The notes under the pieces: generated by a model
Databases searched by the model: none
Seen by the model: only the letters and a program-made list of their open reading frames with translations
Told to the model about the DNA's origin: nothing
NCBI GenBank assembly: GCA_965211775.1
Contig: OZ242974.1
Coordinates: forward strand, 1,736,001-1,800,000
Source of the DNA: Thiodiazotropha sp040506975
GTDB taxonomy: Bacteria; Pseudomonadota; Gammaproteobacteria; Chromatiales; Chromatiaceae
Direction: 5' to 3'
DNA length: 64,000 bases
Shown here: positions 26,736 to 36,374 of the stretch, one piece after another
Layout of the letters: each line of letters begins with the position of its first letter
Position numbering within the stretch: position 1 is the stretch's first letter
Translations under genes and position numbers: made by a program

Positions 26736-27086
26736 GTGATCGCAGACATCGTGGTGGGCCTGGTCGCCATTCAGCACATCGCTTTTCTGGTGCTGGAGAT
26801 GTTCCTTTGGGACAAGCCGGTGGGCCTGCGTGTGTTTGGTCATAGCAGAGAGCGCGCGGCGATTACGCGAGTGTTGGCCGCCAATCAAGGCTTGTACAAC
26901 GGCTTTCTGGCTGCCGGGCTTTTGTGGGGGGTTATCCTGGGCGCCGATGGCGCGGGCGTGAAGATATTCTTTCTGAGCTGTGTGCTGCTTGCCGGTGTTT
27001 ACGGTGCGGCAACCGCCGGCAGAAAGATCCTGTTGATTCAGGCCTTTCCTGCGGCGATAGGTCTGTTGCTCGTATACCTATGGTAG
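26736..27086 (+). CDS. DUF1304 integral membrane protein
   Basis: The 116-residue protein has about four membrane helices and matches the DUF1304 pattern (VAIQHIAFLVLEMFLW, ANQGLYNGFLAAGL). Function is unknown. It starts with GTG just after AGGGGG. Confidence 0.85.
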   Translation: MIADIVVGLVAIQHIAFLVLEMFLWDKPVGLRVFGHSRERAAITRVLAANQGLYNGFLAAGLLWGVILGADGAGVKIFFLSCVLLAGVYGAATAGRKILLIQAFPAAIGLLLVYLW

Positions 27087-27112
27087 AGATTCACCGACTT
27101 GATTCCGTCCGC

Positions 27113-27724
27113 TTATGTGGGAGCGCCACGGTAGTAGTGCCATAAAAACAGCGAACCCACGCTTCGCCAGGGCGACCAATGGGCGACCAGTTCCTGCGCC
27201 TGTTTGACCGACGGTTTATCCGGCAGGTTTTTCAGTCGGCCCAGTGCGACGCGCAGGGCCAGGTCGTCGGCGGGAAAGATGTCCTGTCGTCGCAGTGAGA
27301 ACATCAGGTAGATCTCGGCGCTCCAGCGGCCGAATCCCCGGATTGCCGTGATGCTGGCTATCGCGTCATCATCACTCATCGCAGCCAGACCGTCGATATC
27401 AAATCCGCCCGACACCACGGCTTCCGCCATGCCTTTGGCGTATTCAATCTTGCGGAATGACAGGCCGGCGTCACGTAAGACCCGCTCCTCAGTCGCTATC
27501 AGTGCGCCGGCGGACAACTCGGGCAGACAATCTTTCAACCGACCCATGATCACCCGTGCCGCTTCAGTTGATATCTGCTGACTGACAATCGTCGACAGGA
27601 AGGTCTCAAATCCCTTTGGTCGGATGCGGGGGGATGGCGGGCCCAGTTCGGCATATGCCTGTTTGAGTTGCGGATCGACCAGGCTCAGTGCTTTCATGCC
27701 CGCTGCGATGTGTTGGGTATTCAT
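27113..27724 (-). CDS. DNA-3-methyladenine glycosylase II family (HhH-GPD)
   Basis: The 203-residue base-excision enzyme removes alkylated bases. It has the HhH hairpin with ITAIRGFGRWSAEIYL and the catalytic Asp in FPADDLALR. It lacks the N-terminal domain of E. coli AlkA, so it is closer to the short Mag-like type. ATG at 27724 is chosen; upstream frame to 27796 lacks family similarity. A relic of an alkyltransferase gene lies 200 bp away, so this was probably an alkylation-repair pair. Confidence 0.9.
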   Translation of the reverse strand: MNTQHIAAGMKALSLVDPQLKQAYAELGPPSPRIRPKGFETFLSTIVSQQISTEAARVIMGRLKDCLPELSAGALIATEERVLRDAGLSFRKIEYAKGMAEAVVSGGFDIDGLAAMSDDDAIASITAIRGFGRWSAEIYLMFSLRRQDIFPADDLALRVALGRLKNLPDKPSVKQAQELVAHWSPWRSVGSLFLWHYYRGAPT

Positions 27725-27929
27725 GCTGGCTGTGATGGATCGATAAATAAACACATGTTCTCTGGATAGAATGGCATATTCTGTGGAGAGCATCATAGGA
27801 TGGAGCAGGGGGCATCCGATTTTTCTCTTTCTAATGGCGGGCAGGGCTCCACTAAAAGCGGTTTAGAAGATCATACGAACACAGATTCTCAAAGTGCCAG
27901 GATGATTCGGATAGAACGACAAGAATCGG

Positions 27930-28070
27930 ATGGATGAATTCGATCAGCTGCGCTCTATTGGACAAGCCGAAGGCGGCGCGTTCAGCGGGTTCCGCCTGTA
28001 CGGCGACCGGATCGGCGTTCTGATTCCCTGTCATCGCGTATTGCGGGGAGACGGTAAGCTTGGCGGCTAG
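27930..28070 (+). pseudogene. Remnant of O6-alkylguanine-DNA alkyltransferase (Ogt/MGMT)
   Basis: A 46-codon open stretch contains IGVLIPCHRVLRGDGKLGG followed by a stop. PCHRV with its acceptor Cys is the hallmark of Ogt/Ada alkyltransferases, but almost all of the N-terminal part and the normal tail after LGGY are missing. It lies near the methyladenine glycosylase on the opposite strand. Confidence 0.65.
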
Positions 28071-28174
28071 CGTTGGGGAGTTGACAGGAAACGGGCATTG
28101 TCTGGCATGTCTGCCTGTCGTCCGGTCTGACAGTGTCTAAACTATACAAACCCACAACTGCAGGTTACATAGCC

Positions 28175-28777
28175 ATGTCTGAACTGAAACTGTACGACTA
28201 TCCCAGGTCGGGAAACTGCTACAAGGTGCGGCTGCTGCTCTCCATGTTGGGCCTCGATTATGCGCGTATCGACACCGATGTGCTGAAGGGGGAGACACTG
28301 ACGGTTGAGTTCAAACAGATCAATCCCCGTGGACAAGTGCCGGTATTGCTGGATCACGACCTGATTGTTTGGGATTCGATGGCGATCCTGGTATATCTCG
28401 CCAGGCGCTATGGTGACCGGGACTGGCTGCCGACCGATCCGGTGGCCGAGGCCCGCGTCATGCAATGGTTGGCGGTGTCGGAAAATGAATTGCTTTATGG
28501 TCTGGCGCGGGCGCGTGCCACGCTGGTGCTGGGCCGGCCCTTCGATTTGGCGCAGTGTCAACAGGATGGACGGGCCGGCCTGGCCGCGATGGAAGAGCGG
28601 CTGGCGGATGCCGACTGGTTGGCGGGTGGAAATGTCACCGTTGCCGATATCGCCTGTTATCCTTATGTATCGTTGGCTTCTGAAGGAGGGGTCTCGGTGC
28701 AGCCCTATCCCGCCGTTTGTGGATGGCTTGAGCGAATTGAGGCATTGCCGGAGTGGGTGCCTTTTCTACCCCGGTGA
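28175..28777 (+). CDS. Glutathione S-transferase family protein
   Basis: The 200-residue protein has an N-terminal thioredoxin fold (LYDYPRSGNCYKVRLLLSML; GQVPVLL cis-Pro region; WDSMAILVYLARRYG) and an all-helical C-terminal domain with the N-capping motif VTVADIACYPY. The Ser/Cys near SGNCYKV may be catalytic. Substrate unknown. ATG at 28175 matches the family start. Confidence 0.92.
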   Translation: MSELKLYDYPRSGNCYKVRLLLSMLGLDYARIDTDVLKGETLTVEFKQINPRGQVPVLLDHDLIVWDSMAILVYLARRYGDRDWLPTDPVAEARVMQWLAVSENELLYGLARARATLVLGRPFDLAQCQQDGRAGLAAMEERLADADWLAGGNVTVADIACYPYVSLASEGGVSVQPYPAVCGWLERIEALPEWVPFLPR

Positions 28778-28954
28778 AAGCCTGTCCAGCGTCGTGCCGC
28801 GCCTCCATTAAATCCAGTTAGCCCTCCCCCAAAGGATATTGATAGCCTTGGTCTGGCATGGAAATTCAGAAAAGACTAATATAATAAGATTAGTGATTTC
28901 CGTGTGTTTGCCGTCACAGCGCGGCTTAATGGAATATTCCATTCGGAGGTTGAT

Positions 28955-29752
28955 ATGAAGCGATTGATCCTGTCACTGGTATTGAGTCTGACCAGTCTCC
29001 CTCTCACGGCAGATGTGGCTGTGTTGGTGCACGGCTATCTGGGCAGTGCCTATTCCTGGCAGCATAGTGGCGTGAATGCGGCACTGATGAGCCATGGTTG
29101 GCAACCGGCCGGCATCATCACGCCAAGAGGGTTGCTGCCCGCACCTGCCGGTTCAGCGGCGAATAAATTCTATACCGTTGAACTGCCATCGATGGGGCCG
29201 GTGGGGCTACAGGCTGACATGCTGCGAAACATGCTGGGCCTGGTGGCTCAACAACATCCTGAGGAACCGATTATCCTGGTCGGGCACTCCGCAGGTGGTG
29301 TGATCGCCAGAATGGCCTTGGTGCAGGGAGGCGTGGATGCTCCCAAGGCATTGATCACCATCGCATCCCCCCATCTGGGTACAGTGCGTGCAGTCGAGGC
29401 GTTGGATGAGACCGACGATCCATTTCCCATTAGCGTCATCAAAGAGTTCTTCACCGGCGAACTCTATGATGTGGTACGCGATTCATGGGCGGTATTGCTG
29501 GATCTGGTGCCGGAACGGCCGGGCAATCTGCTGTTTTGGCTGAACCGGCAGCCCCATCCCTCGATCCGTTATGTCTCGATAGTGCGTACCGGTCCGGTGG
29601 GCATGGGCGATGAACTGGTTCCCGCCTTCAGCCAGGACATGAACAATATTCAAGCCCTGAGCGGGCGATCCGAGACACGGCTGTTCTCCGTCAGCCATGC
29701 CCTGCAGTCATTGGATGGACGGGTGTTGGTGGAGCTGTTGGCAGAACTATGA
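28955..29752 (+). CDS. Secreted alpha/beta-hydrolase (lipase-like)
   Basis: The 265-residue protein has a signal peptide (MKRLILSLVLSLTSLPLTA), then the oxyanion region VLVHGYLGSAYSW and the nucleophile elbow GHSAGG. The catalytic His is probably in FSVSHALQSL. A secreted esterase or lipase is likely; substrate unknown. GGAGG precedes the ATG at 28955. Confidence 0.87.
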   Translation: MKRLILSLVLSLTSLPLTADVAVLVHGYLGSAYSWQHSGVNAALMSHGWQPAGIITPRGLLPAPAGSAANKFYTVELPSMGPVGLQADMLRNMLGLVAQQHPEEPIILVGHSAGGVIARMALVQGGVDAPKALITIASPHLGTVRAVEALDETDDPFPISVIKEFFTGELYDVVRDSWAVLLDLVPERPGNLLFWLNRQPHPSIRYVSIVRTGPVGMGDELVPAFSQDMNNIQALSGRSETRLFSVSHALQSLDGRVLVELLAEL

Positions 29753-29817
29753 GGCCCTAAGAGGTGCAGCGGCGATTCAAGTCGATAGCCGCAGCGTGAG
29801 TGGTTGCAGTGGGATAA

Positions 29818-30216
29818 CTAGACGATCTCCACTACCCGCATGATTATTTTACTCCTGCGTCTGTCACTTGTTCGTCGCTCTTCACCATGATTCGAAGCCC
29901 GTGTCGGGCTACGCCTGTCGCGGCTGGGAAACCTCCGCTGATAGCGATGTGGTTTGAGGAACAAGCCATTCACGGTTTTACCGTCCAGGTTTTCGATGAT
30001 GGTGTCGGCCAGTTTGGGCGACTCTACCTGCACGATGGCGTGATACTCCACTGTATCCGTATTTAAATCCATGATTCGGATTATTTTCGATCGTGTGATG
30101 GTGCTATTCTTTTTTGCCGGTATCAGAGACCAACCGGATCGGGCGCCCCTCATTGTGGCTTTCCTGATCTCCTTGGAGGATACTCCGTATGGGAGATGTT
30201 TATAAAAGATCCACAT
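29818..30216 (-). CDS. RRM-like hypothetical protein with basic tail
   Basis: The 132-residue protein begins MWIFYKHLPYGVSSKEI and has the alternating pattern YHAIVQVESPKLADTIIENLDGKTVNG, suggesting an RNA-recognition-type fold. The tail is rich in Arg/Asp (SRDRRSP, ERRTSDRRRS). RNA binding is inferred only. The gene stands alone between convergent and divergent neighbours. Confidence 0.65.
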   Translation of the reverse strand: MWIFYKHLPYGVSSKEIRKATMRGARSGWSLIPAKKNSTITRSKIIRIMDLNTDTVEYHAIVQVESPKLADTIIENLDGKTVNGLFLKPHRYQRRFPSRDRRSPTRASNHGEERRTSDRRRSKIIMRVVEIV

Positions 30217-30875
30217 ATGCTCTCCTCTCTAACCTCATGCATGATGGCCTGATCCACAGACAGAGAGCGATGTTTGATCTTATCCGGTGAAATACAGCTC
30301 CTCCAAGCTCCCTGCAGTTGTGGTGTCGTTTCTAATCTGCAGTAGATGATGTCTGCAACACCCTTTCAATATTGCAGCGGCCATTCATGATTGTTAGTTT
30401 TGTTGTTGGCTGTAACAGTATAGCTTCATTTTTTGACTATGCGTAACTGTCGATGATGTGGGGTATTCGCTTAAGCAGGCGTGAATTGTAAAGAACTGTA
30501 TAGCCGAATTTTCATATGTTATTTGCAGTCAATACGGAATATACCTCATGGTAGGTATCATGGAATTCGATAAAAAACCTTGGATATCAGAGGGGTTGTG
30601 ATGTTTTTATCATTATCCGCCACAGGTTTGGTCATGTTGATCTGCCGGTTGATAATATAGTGTTCCGCATGGTCAATATTGATCGGATAGTTGGTGATGA
30701 ATCATTCAATGGAGGATGAGTGATCCGTCATGACCGCTCCGGGCTGATGTAGACCGATGGCGAAGTGATGCGGCTAGTCTGTTTCGGCGTGCCAGCGGTG
30801 GGGAATAGACGCAGATTGCTGGTCCGGCATTTTGCAGGGAAGATCAGCACATGGCTTAACGAAGAGTAATGATCC
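30217..30875. other. Long gene-free stretch upstream of the RND transporter
   Basis: About 660 bp, AT-rich in the middle, with no convincing ORF, tRNA or repeat by eye. It may hold divergent promoters and an untranslated leader for the transporter. Confidence 0.5.
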
Positions 30876-33800
30876 ATGCGCCAGGTTGTCGCTTTTTCAC
30901 TTAGACAGCGTGTTTTCTACAATCTGATGTTTGTAGTGCTGATCGTTGTCGGCTTCATCTCTCTGTTTGCGCTTCCCGCAGAACGTTATCCGAATTTCGG
31001 GTTTGGCGAGGTCATCATCTCCACTGTTTATCCGGGCGCCTCCTCCGTGGAGGTTGAGAGTCTGGTGACAAGGAAAATCGAAGATGCCTTGGAAAAGGTC
31101 GATGATGTGGAGTGGATAAGCTCCACCTCTTTCAGCGGGCGTTCAAATATTCGTCTTAAATTCGTAGACGATTCCGACTATGACGCACTCTATAACGAAG
31201 TCAGATTCGAAGTGCTCAATATCGTCAGTGAGTTGCCGCAGGGTGTGGATCCTCCTTCGCTGCTGAATGCCAAGGTGCAGGATTGGTTGCCGGTTATAAC
31301 CATCAACCTGGTGGGTGATCACAGCAATCGCGCATTGGCATTGATGGGCGAGGAGATAAAGACTCGCTTGCTGAAGATTCCCCATGTGCAGCAGGTCGAT
31401 TTCTCCGGCAAACAGACACAAGAGTTTCATATCTATCTCGATCCACAGAAACTGCGTGAGATCGGTATAGGTTTCGATCAGGTAGCGTCCGCATTACGCG
31501 CCGCCAATCTCAGTATTCCGGCCGGCAAGTACACCAATGACAGCGGTGAATACCTGATAAAACTGGACGAACGGTTTCATTCCCTCGATCAGGTGCAATC
31601 GACCGTGGTTCGCAGAGATGCGGATGGCAGTCTTGTTCGTATCCAGGATCTGGCCTCCGGAATGGGCATGGGTTATCGCGATCCGATTGCGATTGCATCC
31701 GTGAATGGAAAACCCGCATTGGGATTGAAGGTGATCAAGTCAGATCAAGGGAACGCGATGGAGATTCGCGATCAGGTGGTTGCCTTGATCGACGAATTCC
31801 GTCCCCCGTTGGAGGTTCAGGGTGTGGATGTGGTGCTGACTCAGGATTCGACCATCTATATCAAGGATGGCTTGACCACACTGGGCATGAACATGCTGGT
31901 CGGTATTATCCTGGTATCACTGATCATCTGGTATTTCATGGGAGTTCGGAATGCCGGCCTGGTGACTGTCGGTATCCCGTTCTCGTTCATGATCACCATG
32001 CTGATCATGTACCTTACCGGCAACAGTCTGAATGAGATCACCCTGTTCTCCTTCGTGCTGGTGACCGGTATCGTGGTGGATGACGCGATTGTCGTGACAG
32101 AGAATATCTATCGTCACGTGCAGGAGGGTAAGCCTCTTCGTGAGGCGATAATCAACGGAACGGCTGAGGTGGCGCTGCCGGTGATCTCGGCCACCATGAC
32201 CACCGTGGCCGCGTTTTTGCCTATGTTGATCATGTCGGGTTCCACAGGGCAGTTTTTTGCCTTGGTGCCGAAGGCGGTGAGCTTCGCCATTATCGCCTCC
32301 TTGGTGGAGTGTCTTCTGATTCTGCCCATTCACTACCTGGATTTCGGGCCGCGTAAGCAGAGTGCCGTTGATTTGCCGGAGCGGGACAATAGCTTGATGC
32401 GGGTTGTACGACGGTTTACCGATTGGCTGTTGTCGCTGACACTGCGGTTTCGCCTTTTGTCCGTACTGGTTGTTTCTTTGCTGTTTGCCGTATCGGTAAT
32501 GATCCTTGCACTTTCCGCGAGTGGTAAGGTGCCGCTGATCAGGATTCAATTTTTTCCCGACGACTACAAGCTCTACTACGTCGATATCGTAGGGCCCAGC
32601 AATATTTCGATTGAAGAGGTGGATGAGCGCGTCAAGCGTATCGCTGAGACTGTCATGGAGGACGGGCCGGGGATGGCGAGTGCCGCCGCGGGGCTGGCCG
32701 GTCTCTATTTCAACGAGGACTATGAACCCGTGTATGGCAACAATCATGGTTCGGTGATGGTAACCATGCCCAGTGCTTCCGAACAGCGCTTTGACGATCC
32801 GCTTGTCCACCTGGATCGTATGCGGGAGAAGTTGAAGCCGATCCATGAGACGGATGGTTATACACTTCACGTCCATCCGCAAAATGACGGTCCTCCAAGC
32901 GGCAAGGATATCAATGTGCGGGTAGTGGGAGCGAACGTGGAGGCGGTCTCGGGCCTGGCCGGGGAGTTATTGACCTATATGCTGGATTCGCCGGATATCG
33001 GCCCCCATTTGATCGGTCTTGATGATGATCGCGGGGTTCACAAGCGTGTATTCCGCCTGTGGGTCGAACAGGAGAGGGTGGCTGAGTTCGGTTTGGACAA
33101 CAGTCAGGTAGCAAGACTTGCGGCGAGCGTGCTCGACGGCCGTTATCTGGGTAAGTACCGGCATATTGATGAAGAGGTGGACCTGAAACTTCGGATCGAT
33201 TCCGATGCGTTACAGGATCCTGAGAATGCACTCTATATACCCGTGGTGGAGGATGCAGAACACCCTGTCTATCTGGCGGACCTGGTGCGCGTGGAGGCCT
33301 ATAATGAACCCGGTGAGATCAAGCGCTATCAGGGTCAACGGGCGATCAGTCTGAAGGCGGATATTCGAGAAGGCGCGCCCACATCGACCCCGGCGATCGT
33401 CAACCTGGTCAGGGATCGCTTCGAGACGATTCGTGATCGTTATCCGGGTGCGACGGTAACCTTTGGCGGTGAGCATGAGGATACCCAGCGATCATTCGAG
33501 TCTCTGGCATATGCCTTCATCATTGCGGTGCTGGTGATGTATGTGATTCTGGCAACGCAGTTTCAATCCTATCTACAGCCCCTGATCATTCTGTCGGCTG
33601 TCGTATTTGCACTGATCGGCGTCGTATTCGGAAAGTTGGTGACTCAATCACTCTTCACGGTGAACAGTTTCATCGCCGTGATCGGCGTGGCCGGGGTTGT
33701 GGTCAATGACGCCCTGGTACTGATCGACTTCATCAACAAACGGTATCGCAAGGGGCTCTCCCGTCGTGCGGCGATTATCGAGGGTGTCCATATCCGTTTG

Positions 33801-34031
33801 CGCCCGATTCTGCTGACTACGTTGACGACATCTCTTGGATTGTTGCCGATGGCGATAGGGTTTCCCAGTTACTCGCTGATCTGGGGAACCATGGCATCCA
33901 CATTTGTCACCGGCCTTGCCACGGCCACCGCGCTGACACTGTTTATCATTCCTGTTCTATGGGATCTGCTGCAGGGCCTTCAGGAGCGGTTTCATAAACA
34001 TGAAATCACGGGTGAACAAACTGTGGAATAA
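30876..34031 (+). CDS. RND-family efflux transporter, AcrB-like
   Basis: The 1051-residue inner-membrane protein has the two-fold RND layout: TM1 at the N-terminus (FYNLMFVVLIVVGFISLF), a large periplasmic porter domain, TM2-6 containing VDDAIVVTENIYRHV near residue 400 (proton-relay acidic pair), a second porter domain, and TM8-12 with VVVNDALVLIDFINKRY. It belongs to the hydrophobe/amphiphile branch. No membrane fusion protein or outer-membrane channel is adjacent, which is unusual for this branch. Substrate cannot be predicted. Confidence 0.93.
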   Translation: MRQVVAFSLRQRVFYNLMFVVLIVVGFISLFALPAERYPNFGFGEVIISTVYPGASSVEVESLVTRKIEDALEKVDDVEWISSTSFSGRSNIRLKFVDDSDYDALYNEVRFEVLNIVSELPQGVDPPSLLNAKVQDWLPVITINLVGDHSNRALALMGEEIKTRLLKIPHVQQVDFSGKQTQEFHIYLDPQKLREIGIGFDQVASALRAANLSIPAGKYTNDSGEYLIKLDERFHSLDQVQSTVVRRDADGSLVRIQDLASGMGMGYRDPIAIASVNGKPALGLKVIKSDQGNAMEIRDQVVALIDEFRPPLEVQGVDVVLTQDSTIYIKDGLTTLGMNMLVGIILVSLIIWYFMGVRNAGLVTVGIPFSFMITMLIMYLTGNSLNEITLFSFVLVTGIVVDDAIVVTENIYRHVQEGKPLREAIINGTAEVALPVISATMTTVAAFLPMLIMSGSTGQFFALVPKAVSFAIIASLVECLLILPIHYLDFGPRKQSAVDLPERDNSLMRVVRRFTDWLLSLTLRFRLLSVLVVSLLFAVSVMILALSASGKVPLIRIQFFPDDYKLYYVDIVGPSNISIEEVDERVKRIAETVMEDGPGMASAAAGLAGLYFNEDYEPVYGNNHGSVMVTMPSASEQRFDDPLVHLDRMREKLKPIHETDGYTLHVHPQNDGPPSGKDINVRVVGANVEAVSGLAGELLTYMLDSPDIGPHLIGLDDDRGVHKRVFRLWVEQERVAEFGLDNSQVARLAASVLDGRYLGKYRHIDEEVDLKLRIDSDALQDPENALYIPVVEDAEHPVYLADLVRVEAYNEPGEIKRYQGQRAISLKADIREGAPTSTPAIVNLVRDRFETIRDRYPGATVTFGGEHEDTQRSFESLAYAFIIAVLVMYVILATQFQSYLQPLIILSAVVFALIGVVFGKLVTQSLFTVNSFIAVIGVAGVVVNDALVLIDFINKRYRKGLSRRAAIIEGVHIRLRPILLTTLTTSLGLLPMAIGFPSYSLIWGTMASTFVTGLATATALTLFIIPVLWDLLQGLQERFHKHEITGEQTVE

Positions 34032-34055
34032 AAAACGCCCGCATCGAGCGGGCGT
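34030..34055 (-). terminator. Intrinsic terminator of the PEP-CTERM gene
   Basis: An 8-bp stem ACGCCCGC / GCGGGCGT with a 5-nt loop. Read on the minus strand it is followed by a T-run, 26 bp after the PEP-CTERM stop. It overlaps the end of the convergent RND gene. Confidence 0.75.
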
Positions 34056-34081
34056 CATCATCGTGAGGAAAGAAAACGCTG

Positions 34082-34858
34082 TTAGCCGTTTCTTTTTCTG
34101 CCAAGGCGTGAGGCACCGATACCTAGCAGTCCCATTCCCAGCAGTACCAGTGTTGAGGGCTCGGGTACATTCACTTCCGCTTCTTCATCTATGAGTCCCG
34201 GTGCGTCATCATAGGTATAGCTGACAAAGATGTTGCCACTCCAGGAATTGAATTTGGTGCGTTGTACGCAGTTGTCATATGGGCCACAGCGGGTCAAATC
34301 CGCAATCAATGTCCGGACAAGCCTGAAATCCAGGGGATCGGGTCCGATAAAGTCGCTTAAGCTGAAACTTGCCAGATCGAATGCATCGTTGAACGTACCA
34401 CTTTCCTCGCTGCTGTCGACACAGCTGAGAAGATCCTGGCAGGTGTTCCTTGTGGCCTCGTGGTTTCTTTCGACTTCCCGGTTCGGATCGATCAGGCGAA
34501 CCGCCTGGTTGCTGACAGAGCGGCCGGCGCCTGAGGCGACGCCTCTGAAGCGACTGTCGTAGGAACGCACCACGGAACCGAGATCCCAATCCGTTTCAAA
34601 CCAGATATTCACGTCCAGCAACTGCCCGAGTGAGCCGTCGAACCGATCCATCGAGACCGTCTGGACATCTCTGACCACTGTTCTGATATTATTTCCCAGT
34701 TCATCTGTACCTGTGAAATGATCACTGACTGAGTCGTTGCTGCTGAAGCTGAAGGAAACCATGTCACCGATGCTCATGACGGTAGCGCTCGATGTGGTGC
34801 TGAAGGCACAGAGAGCTATGATTGCACTTGTCTTGAGCAGAGTCTGCTTAATGTTCAT
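34082..34858 (-). CDS. PEP-CTERM sorting-signal protein
   Basis: The 258-residue protein is exported (signal peptide ending near TTSSA) and ends with the tripartite signal VPEPSTLVLLGMGLLG...RLGRKR: a PEP motif, a membrane helix and a basic tail. Exosortase is expected to process it for surface display or release with exopolysaccharide. Exosortase itself is not in the window. The mature part is acidic with four Cys; no known fold. Confidence 0.9.
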   Translation of the reverse strand: MNIKQTLLKTSAIIALCAFSTTSSATVMSIGDMVSFSFSSNDSVSDHFTGTDELGNNIRTVVRDVQTVSMDRFDGSLGQLLDVNIWFETDWDLGSVVRSYDSRFRGVASGAGRSVSNQAVRLIDPNREVERNHEATRNTCQDLLSCVDSSEESGTFNDAFDLASFSLSDFIGPDPLDFRLVRTLIADLTRCGPYDNCVQRTKFNSWSGNIFVSYTYDDAPGLIDEEAEVNVPEPSTLVLLGMGLLGIGASRLGRKRNG

Positions 34859-35127
34859 GACGGATTTTCAAATTAATCCTTAAATACACTGTTGCTGTTT
34901 TTATTAATACAGATTCCGTGCCAAAAATATATTACCTAATAAATTCAATATGATATGAATATCTGCTATTTTTTTGATATATTGGTGTAAACTAATCCGA
35001 CACCTGCCTGATTGTGCATTAAATTCTTTGAAAACAATGCATTATGCATATGCAAGTGACTGGTTGGGAATAATACTCCTACAAAATGTCAGATATTTGC
35101 ATTGAGGTGTAAGAGTTTTCAGAAAAG

Positions 35128-35805
35128 ATGAAATTGATTGCGATAGAAACGGCTGCCGAAGCCTGTTCGGCGGCTCTATATCTCAGCGGTGAAGTGTCGA
35201 TCCGCTACAAAATCATGCCCCGAGGCCACAGTGAGCTGATCCTCGAGATGGTTGACGATCTTCTGCGGGAAGCCGGTCTGTCGCCCACCTCCCTGGATGC
35301 GGTCGCTTTCGGACGCGGTCCAGGTTCATTTACCGGTGTTCGGATTGCAACGGGCGTGATTCAGGGGATCGCCTTTGCGGCTGACTTGCCGGTGGTCGGC
35401 GTTTCGACCCTGGCGGCGTTGGCGCAACGGGCCTACCGGGAGAAGGGGGAGCGAAATCTGCTCGCTGCCTTCGACGCCAGGATGGGAGAAATCTATTGGG
35501 CCGGATACCGGGTTGCTGAAAAGGAGCTGGTCGTACCCGCTATACCGGAGCAGGTGGGATCCGCGCAACAGGTTGAGATGCCCGACGGCGGCGGGTGGTA
35601 TGGCGTCGGTTCCGGGTGGGGCGCCTATGGTGAACAGCTGGAACGGCGCCTGGAGGCTCGTTTACTGGGTTTCAAAGCCGAGATTCACTGTAGTGCCCGT
35701 GATATCGCTTCACTGGCGGCTGAGGATTGCCTTGCCGGGCTGGCCGTGGCGCCGGAGCTTGCGCTGCCGGTCTATCTGCGTAACCAGGTCGCCAAAAAGA
35801 TGTGA
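35128..35805 (+). CDS. tsaB: tRNA N6-threonylcarbamoyladenosine factor TsaB
   Basis: The 225-residue ASKHA-fold protein has the family signature AFGRGPGSFTGVRIATGV and starts with the ATPase-like strand LIAIETAAEACS. TsaB is the scaffold partner of TsaD in making t6A37 in ANN-reading tRNAs. It lacks metal-binding residues, as expected. The upstream 270 bp is AT-rich and likely holds its promoter. Confidence 0.94.
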   Translation: MKLIAIETAAEACSAALYLSGEVSIRYKIMPRGHSELILEMVDDLLREAGLSPTSLDAVAFGRGPGSFTGVRIATGVIQGIAFAADLPVVGVSTLAALAQRAYREKGERNLLAAFDARMGEIYWAGYRVAEKELVVPAIPEQVGSAQQVEMPDGGGWYGVGSGWGAYGEQLERRLEARLLGFKAEIHCSARDIASLAAEDCLAGLAVAPELALPVYLRNQVAKKM

Positions 35806-35852
35806 TTATTAGAGGGATCTCCTACCGATCAATTGGTTTTTATCGGGCATAC

Positions 35853-36374
35853 TCAAAAGCTGATTCCGATACTGCCGAAGCCTCCCCCACCGGAACTGGC
35901 GCCGAAACCAAAGCGTATGCGCGGCTTTGGCCTGGATTTATGCTCGGGCCAGAGTGTGATCTCATCGCACATTAAAATCGGGAATGGGTATCGGCTATCG
36001 GCAACCTGGCCCTGGCGGACTTGCGACAACTTACCGGTCGCCGTTGCCAACCGGCCAACGGCATACTCAACCGGTTCGAGATAGCCGGGCTGTTGTGCAA
36101 TGAAACGACCGATGGAGTTGGCATCCGTGTCGGGGTGACCGTCTTCATCGAGGGGATAGGCCAGAATCTGAATCTCCGTGGTCTCACGCAGGTTCCTGGT
36201 TTCGATAATGACACCACCCCATTGCAGGAGGCTGCTGCTGTCTGAAGGCTGAGAAGAGGCGGCCCTCAGTGGGGTGAGGCTTCGGTCGGCAGCAGGGATG
36301 GCCGGTTTGCTGCTGCAGGCATGCAGTAGGACCGCCGTGATCAAGATGAAAAACCAGCGCATCGGGTCTGTCAC
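35853..36374 (-). CDS. Slp-family outer membrane lipoprotein (second of a pair)
   Basis: The 173-residue protein has a lipoprotein signal with lipobox LHAC and the Slp motifs QWGGVIIETRNLRETTEIQILAYPL and IGRFIAQQPGYLEP. The GTG at 36374 overlaps the stop of the paralogue upstream, which suggests translational coupling; ATG at 36362 is an alternative. The C-terminus is glycine-rich. Slp proteins stabilise the outer membrane under stress in E. coli. Confidence 0.87.
   Translation of the reverse strand: MTDPMRWFFILITAVLLHACSSKPAIPAADRSLTPLRAASSQPSDSSSLLQWGGVIIETRNLRETTEIQILAYPLDEDGHPDTDANSIGRFIAQQPGYLEPVEYAVGRLATATGKLSQVRQGQVADSRYPFPILMCDEITLWPEHKSRPKPRIRFGFGASSGGGGFGSIGISF

Noticed and set aside
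29750..29775. Sixth GTTAACAGGCCCT repeat at AGGCCCTAAGA after the lipase gene
   Set aside because: Only the last ten bases match and the GTTAAC core is missing; chance cannot be excluded.
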